A DNA stretch of 31,936 bases. It comes from CAZKUN01 sp964555935 (GTDB taxonomy: Bacteria > Armatimonadota > Zipacnadia > Zipacnadales > VGFC01). The notes below the pieces were generated by a model, which saw only the letters and a program-made list of their open reading frames with translations, searched no databases and was not told where the DNA came from. Where the stretch lies: positions 1 to 31,936 of the forward strand of contig CAZKUN010000090.1 in NCBI GenBank assembly GCA_964555935.1, in the 5' to 3' direction. Positions 28,494 through 31,936 of this stretch are shown here, in pieces. Every line of letters starts with the position of its first letter. Position 1 is the first letter of the stretch. The translations under genes were made by a program, and so were the position numbers.

Positions 28494-31298
28494 ATGATCT
28501 CTCTGCTTCTTCTCTCCACCATCGCTTCCGCCGACGAGCTAACCCAAGGCCCGTGGGTGGTCCAGTACGATTCCGGCGGCGTGCGCTCCGTGTTCTACGA
28601 TGGCGAGCAGCTGTTGAGCCAGTTCACGGCGACGCTATACAATGCGGACTGGCAGGGCGCGCAGTTCGTCCTGTCTGATGCCACCGTTGAGCGCGACGGC
28701 AACGCGATCACCTTCACGCAGGCGACCCCTGATGTCGCCGATCTCACGGCATTACTCGAAGTTGAGGGCGACACGCTGAGCTGGCGCATCAGAGTGATGA
28801 TGGCTGCCGCGGGGCCGCTGGAGTGTCATATTCCCTTGCCCACTGCCGCGTTCGAGAGTCCGGCGGGCGACGTGTTCCTCCGTTTCGACAACACGGATCG
28901 CGAGGTCGTCGCCGGGCGGTCATGGCCCCACGCTTTCCCGCGCGAGCGTGTTGTGCTCCGCACCGGGGACCACGACATCACGATGCGACTCCAGCCCGGC
29001 GAGGGTAGCTGGACCTTCCAGGATGCCTACTCAGCCGCCCGCCTCATTGGCATGCGCCGTAGCACCGGCGAGGGCGTCACAGTGGCCGATCTCGGAGTCG
29101 ACATCACCATCGATCGCGGTACGCCCGAGGAGGCCCGGGCGCGGCGTCTCCTTCTAAGCCAGCGGCGAGCCACGCAGACGGATGTGCCAATACCTGACGC
29201 CGGCTTCGAGGACGGCTTGGGCACGTGGGCGCGCGGCCCCAACGCGTCCCTCGTCACGGACGACCCCGCCGAGGGCGACTCATGCGCTCGCATCGACATG
29301 GATGGATCCGACCAGGAGAGCGTCTACATTACCCGCCAGGTCCCCGTCACGCCCGGCGCGCGTTATCGGCTGACGGGCAAGATCCGGAGCGAGGACGTGG
29401 TCGCCGATGAACAGCTGCGGATGGCGTCCGTCGGCGCGTGCCTGATCCACGAGTGGGCCGACCCGGACGGCAAGTGGATCTTTGCCGGCGATTACTCCGA
29501 CAGCACGTGGGGCACGACCGGTTGGCACGACGTCGCGTGCGAGGAACTCCTCGCGCCCGAGGGCGTCGGTTTCGCGACAGTGTTCCTCGCTCTGCGGGGG
29601 CGCGGTTCGGCTTGGTTCGATGATATCAAGCTCACCGAGGTGAAGCGCCACGTGGTCCTCGCCTCGCCCCTCGACGGAGCGGAGATTGCCGACAACCGGC
29701 CGACACTCTCCTGGCGCGCGGAGCCCACCGTGCCTGTCTTCACGATCGAGTGCATGCGCGGAGACGAGACTGAGACGTGGACCACGCCCGAGACGAGCTT
29801 CCGCCCCCCGACGCGTCTCGCGCCCGGCGAGTACATTTGGCGAGTGACGGGCGACAGCACGGAGGCCTCGGTTGATTGGCGATTCGCCCAGACCGCTCCC
29901 GTCGACGCCGACACGACAGGACCCGACATCACCATCTCGCCCGTTGCTTTCACCGACGGCGCACCCTTCATCTCCATCGCCGCCGAGGACGAGTCGCCGA
30001 TCGCCTGGCAGGGGATCTCCCTCGCGCTCGACGGCGAGACCGCGCGGCACCGAACGAGACAGGACGGTGGCTGGCAGATCCGACCTCGCAACGGCTGGCC
30101 GCTTGGAGCCTCGTTGGTTGAGGTCACCCTCGCCGATGAGCATGGCAACGCCACCTCTGCCGAGACATGGGTGGTCAACACGCCTGCGCCGCCCCGTTCG
30201 TTTGAGTGGACTTACGACCGAGGCGTCTTCGACGGCGAGCGGCACTTCCTGCCGCTAGCAATGTACCAGGTGCCGATCGCCGAGATGGGGACGGTGCGTG
30301 AGGCCGGCTTCAACACCGTGCACGTGTATCAGTGGGAGGGCAGCCAGAACGACGCCGGCGCGCGCGACTATCTCGACGCCTGCGCGGAGCATGGCCTCCA
30401 GGCGTTCATCGGCTTCGACCGCGGCAAGTCGTCCGGCAGCGGCCTGATCCAGGGCGACATCGCCAACGTCGCTCGGAGGATCGGGGCGCTGCGGGATCAC
30501 CCGGCACTGCTGGCGTGGTATCTCTTCGATGAGCCCGATCTCGCGCACCAATATGTCCCGCCCGGCAGGCTGCGCGATCTCTACCAACTCATCAAGACGC
30601 TCGACCCGCACCACCCGGTCATCGTGACCTTCGCGATGGACACCGCGGCGGCGCAGTACCCGGAGGCCTACGACGTCCACTGGACCCAGGTCTACCAGTC
30701 GACAGACCGCGTCCGGGGGCGCATCACGAAGCACCGAGAGGCGCTCGACGGGCGCGACATCATGGCCATCCTGACGTGCTACGACCGCCGCCAGACGGGG
30801 ATCCTGAAAGCCGGTGGCGAAGTGGTTGAGGCGGAATTCTCACCATCACCAGCCAAAGCGCGGGCCGATATCGCGATGGCGCTCGCGCTCCGGAGCAGCG
30901 GCCTGGCGTGGTGGTGGTACGGCGACGGTCGTCGCTCATTCCTGACAGCCGCCGATATCCCCGCCGCTTGGGAGAGCCTCTCTCAGGCCGTAGCGGAGGT
31001 CCGCGAGATCGAGCCGCTGTTGACCGACCATGGCGAAGAGCTTGCAGCCGAACTGACGCTCGAGCCCGCCGACGCCAACGTTGTCGCCCGAGTCCGTCGC
31101 GCGGGCGATCGCGCAATCATCATCGTCGTGTCGGCCGAGGAAGAGCGCTCCGTCACGTACTCGCTGGTCGCGGAAGACCTTCCGTCACCGGCGACGAGCA
31201 GGCTCAGATCCGGCGACACGAAGGCCTCGATGGCCGACGGCCGGATCGCCGGCGAGCTAGGCCCACTGGGCCGGGACATCTACGAGGTAACATGGTGA
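28494..31298 (+). CDS. Secreted modular glycoside hydrolase (CBM-like, FN3/Ig-like and clan GH-A-like barrel)
   Basis: A 934-aa protein. A short signal (MISLLLLSTIASA) is followed by: a beta-sandwich part (15-225); a CBM4/9-like jelly roll at about 233-385 (PDAGFEDGLGTWARG, VTPGARYRLTGKIRSED, AWFDDIKLTEV); FN3-like and Ig-like parts at about 387-565; and a TIM-barrel domain at about 580-840 with EAGFNTVHVYQWEG, GLQAFIGFDRG and HPALLAWYLFDEPD (D679-E680, acid/base candidate, clan GH-A style). A C-terminal beta-sandwich completes it. The substrate is unknown. The ATG at 28494 gives the signal peptide, though the ribosome binding site is weak. The long frame to 28080 crosses the repeats and is not coding. 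Confidence 0.85.
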   Translation: MISLLLLSTIASADELTQGPWVVQYDSGGVRSVFYDGEQLLSQFTATLYNADWQGAQFVLSDATVERDGNAITFTQATPDVADLTALLEVEGDTLSWRIRVMMAAAGPLECHIPLPTAAFESPAGDVFLRFDNTDREVVAGRSWPHAFPRERVVLRTGDHDITMRLQPGEGSWTFQDAYSAARLIGMRRSTGEGVTVADLGVDITIDRGTPEEARARRLLLSQRRATQTDVPIPDAGFEDGLGTWARGPNASLVTDDPAEGDSCARIDMDGSDQESVYITRQVPVTPGARYRLTGKIRSEDVVADEQLRMASVGACLIHEWADPDGKWIFAGDYSDSTWGTTGWHDVACEELLAPEGVGFATVFLALRGRGSAWFDDIKLTEVKRHVVLASPLDGAEIADNRPTLSWRAEPTVPVFTIECMRGDETETWTTPETSFRPPTRLAPGEYIWRVTGDSTEASVDWRFAQTAPVDADTTGPDITISPVAFTDGAPFISIAAEDESPIAWQGISLALDGETARHRTRQDGGWQIRPRNGWPLGASLVEVTLADEHGNATSAETWVVNTPAPPRSFEWTYDRGVFDGERHFLPLAMYQVPIAEMGTVREAGFNTVHVYQWEGSQNDAGARDYLDACAEHGLQAFIGFDRGKSSGSGLIQGDIANVARRIGALRDHPALLAWYLFDEPDLAHQYVPPGRLRDLYQLIKTLDPHHPVIVTFAMDTAAAQYPEAYDVHWTQVYQSTDRVRGRITKHREALDGRDIMAILTCYDRRQTGILKAGGEVVEAEFSPSPAKARADIAMALALRSSGLAWWWYGDGRRSFLTAADIPAAWESLSQAVAEVREIEPLLTDHGEELAAELTLEPADANVVARVRRAGDRAIIIVVSAEEERSVTYSLVAEDLPSPATSRLRSGDTKASMADGRIAGELGPLGRDIYEVTW

Positions 31299-31936
31299 AC
31301 CAAGCGATGCCAAACGATCTGGACCGCGTGCCCGCCGTCGCCGCTTTCATTGCGCACGAGGACAAAGTCCTCGTGGTGCGCCGCGCCGACAACATCCCCT
31401 CGTACCCAGGCAAGTGGTCGGGAGTCAACAGCCTGCTCCAGCACGTCCCGCTCAAGCAAGCCTACCTCCAGATCGCCGAAGAACTCGGGATGGGCACCGA
31501 GCGCATCCGCCTTGTTGGTATCGGCGCGCCGGTCAGAGTCGATGACTCCGAGCACGACTGGGACTGGCTCGTGTTCCCGTACCTCTTCGAGCTGAAGTCC
31601 GGGTCCGAGGTCCGACTGAACTGGAAAGCGACCGAGCGCGAGTGGATTGCGCCCGACGAGATCGGCCGACTCGACACCGTGCCCGGACTCGCGGATGTGT
31701 TGGCCAGCGTCTGGCCGGGGTTTGGCACGCCGGGACTATGGGGCGCGGCGCGCCAACTGTCGGCCGACCGCACTAATGGCTCCACCGATATCGCCTGCCA
31801 AGCCCTTGCGGCCGTCGAGAGGTTCCGCTCGGCGGGGCCCGCGCCGGACTTGCCCCGCGCCGCCCGGGCGCTGTCCTCACTCAGGCCCTCGATGGGGATC
31901 ATACCTCACGCCATGACTCTCGTGGTGGGAGGGGCG
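31292..31936 (+). CDS. NUDIX-like domain fused to an eIF2B/ribose-1,5-bisphosphate isomerase-like domain, cut by window edge
   Basis: A frame open from ATG 31292 to the end (215 codons). The ATG overlaps the hydrolase stop by 7 nt (ATGGTGA) and has GAGG 4 nt upstream. Residues 1-145 form a NUDIX fold (AAFIAHEDKVLVVRRADNIPSYPGKWSGVNSLL, AYLQIAEELGMG), but the RE of the Nudix box is LQ and the GE before it is absent, so catalysis is doubtful. From about residue 148, LWGAARQLSADRTNGSTDIACQALAAVERF and AARALSSLRPSMGIIPHAMTLVVGG resemble the N-terminal helical part of eIF2B/R15P-isomerase proteins. Similar NUDIX-eIF2B fusions are known from archaea. A nucleotide/ribose-linked function is inferred. 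Confidence 0.75.
   Translation, partial: MVNQAMPNDLDRVPAVAAFIAHEDKVLVVRRADNIPSYPGKWSGVNSLLQHVPLKQAYLQIAEELGMGTERIRLVGIGAPVRVDDSEHDWDWLVFPYLFELKSGSEVRLNWKATEREWIAPDEIGRLDTVPGLADVLASVWPGFGTPGLWGAARQLSADRTNGSTDIACQALAAVERFRSAGPAPDLPRAARALSSLRPSMGIIPHAMTLVVGGA

Overview
This is a GC-rich bacterial window with no rRNA, tRNA or CRISPR visible. The lineage is inferred only from gene content. Pseudopilin-like proteins with an H-X9-DG motif and a 'Cys-Leu-Ser-Asn ... Cys-Pro' body, a UroD-like enzyme, alternative complex III and many secreted glycan-active proteins together suggest Armatimonadota or a neighbouring soil/freshwater phylum. I cannot prove this from the sequence alone.

Region 1 (1-12389, minus strand) is one tightly packed respiratory operon running right to left. 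It starts with alternative complex III (actB-actC-actD-actA), continues with a cbb3-like oxidase (ccoN, then ccoO fused to a second cytochrome c domain), a CcoS-like protein, two small membrane proteins and a lipoprotein cytochrome c. It then runs straight into complex I (nuoA-nuoB-nuoCD-nuoE-nuoF, leaving the window). Most junctions are ATGA, TAATG or 2-20 bp gaps, so NADH oxidation, quinol oxidation and O2 reduction appear to be co-expressed. No actF-like second NrfD subunit is present.

Region 2 (12504-17858, plus strand) starts with a TauE/SafE-like (DsbD_2-like) membrane protein whose 3' end seems to be joined to a scrap of a P-type ATPase. A secreted-glycan set follows: a GH20-like protein, a PHP-domain hydrolase and a secreted sialidase-fold protein with five Asp boxes.

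Region 3 (17886-22638) is mixed: a small secreted protein, an AhpD-like protein, a membrane-anchored EEP-family phosphodiesterase, a lipoprotein, and a UroD-like methyltransferase-family protein.

Region 4 (22752-27973, minus strand) is the most unusual. An ECF sigma factor overlaps a 482-residue protein that fuses, in order, a zinc-binding anti-sigma domain, a complete type IV prepilin cleavage motif with an H-X9-DG body, a DUF4349-like domain and a C-terminal membrane anchor. Downstream lie five further paralogues of the pseudopilin part, all without the prepilin leader but still with a TM helix, the paired cysteines and the H-X9-D motif, plus two single-TM miniproteins (51 and 53 aa). I propose that this is a pseudopilin-based transmembrane signalling system.

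Region 5 (27974-31936) is a divergent intergenic region holding two tandem REPIN-like units, then a 934-residue modular secreted glycoside hydrolase and a partial NUDIX-eIF2B-like fusion with a degenerate Nudix box. Several short palindromic repeat families (REP-like) are scattered through the window. Two of them sit in frame inside genes (actC and the sigma factor).
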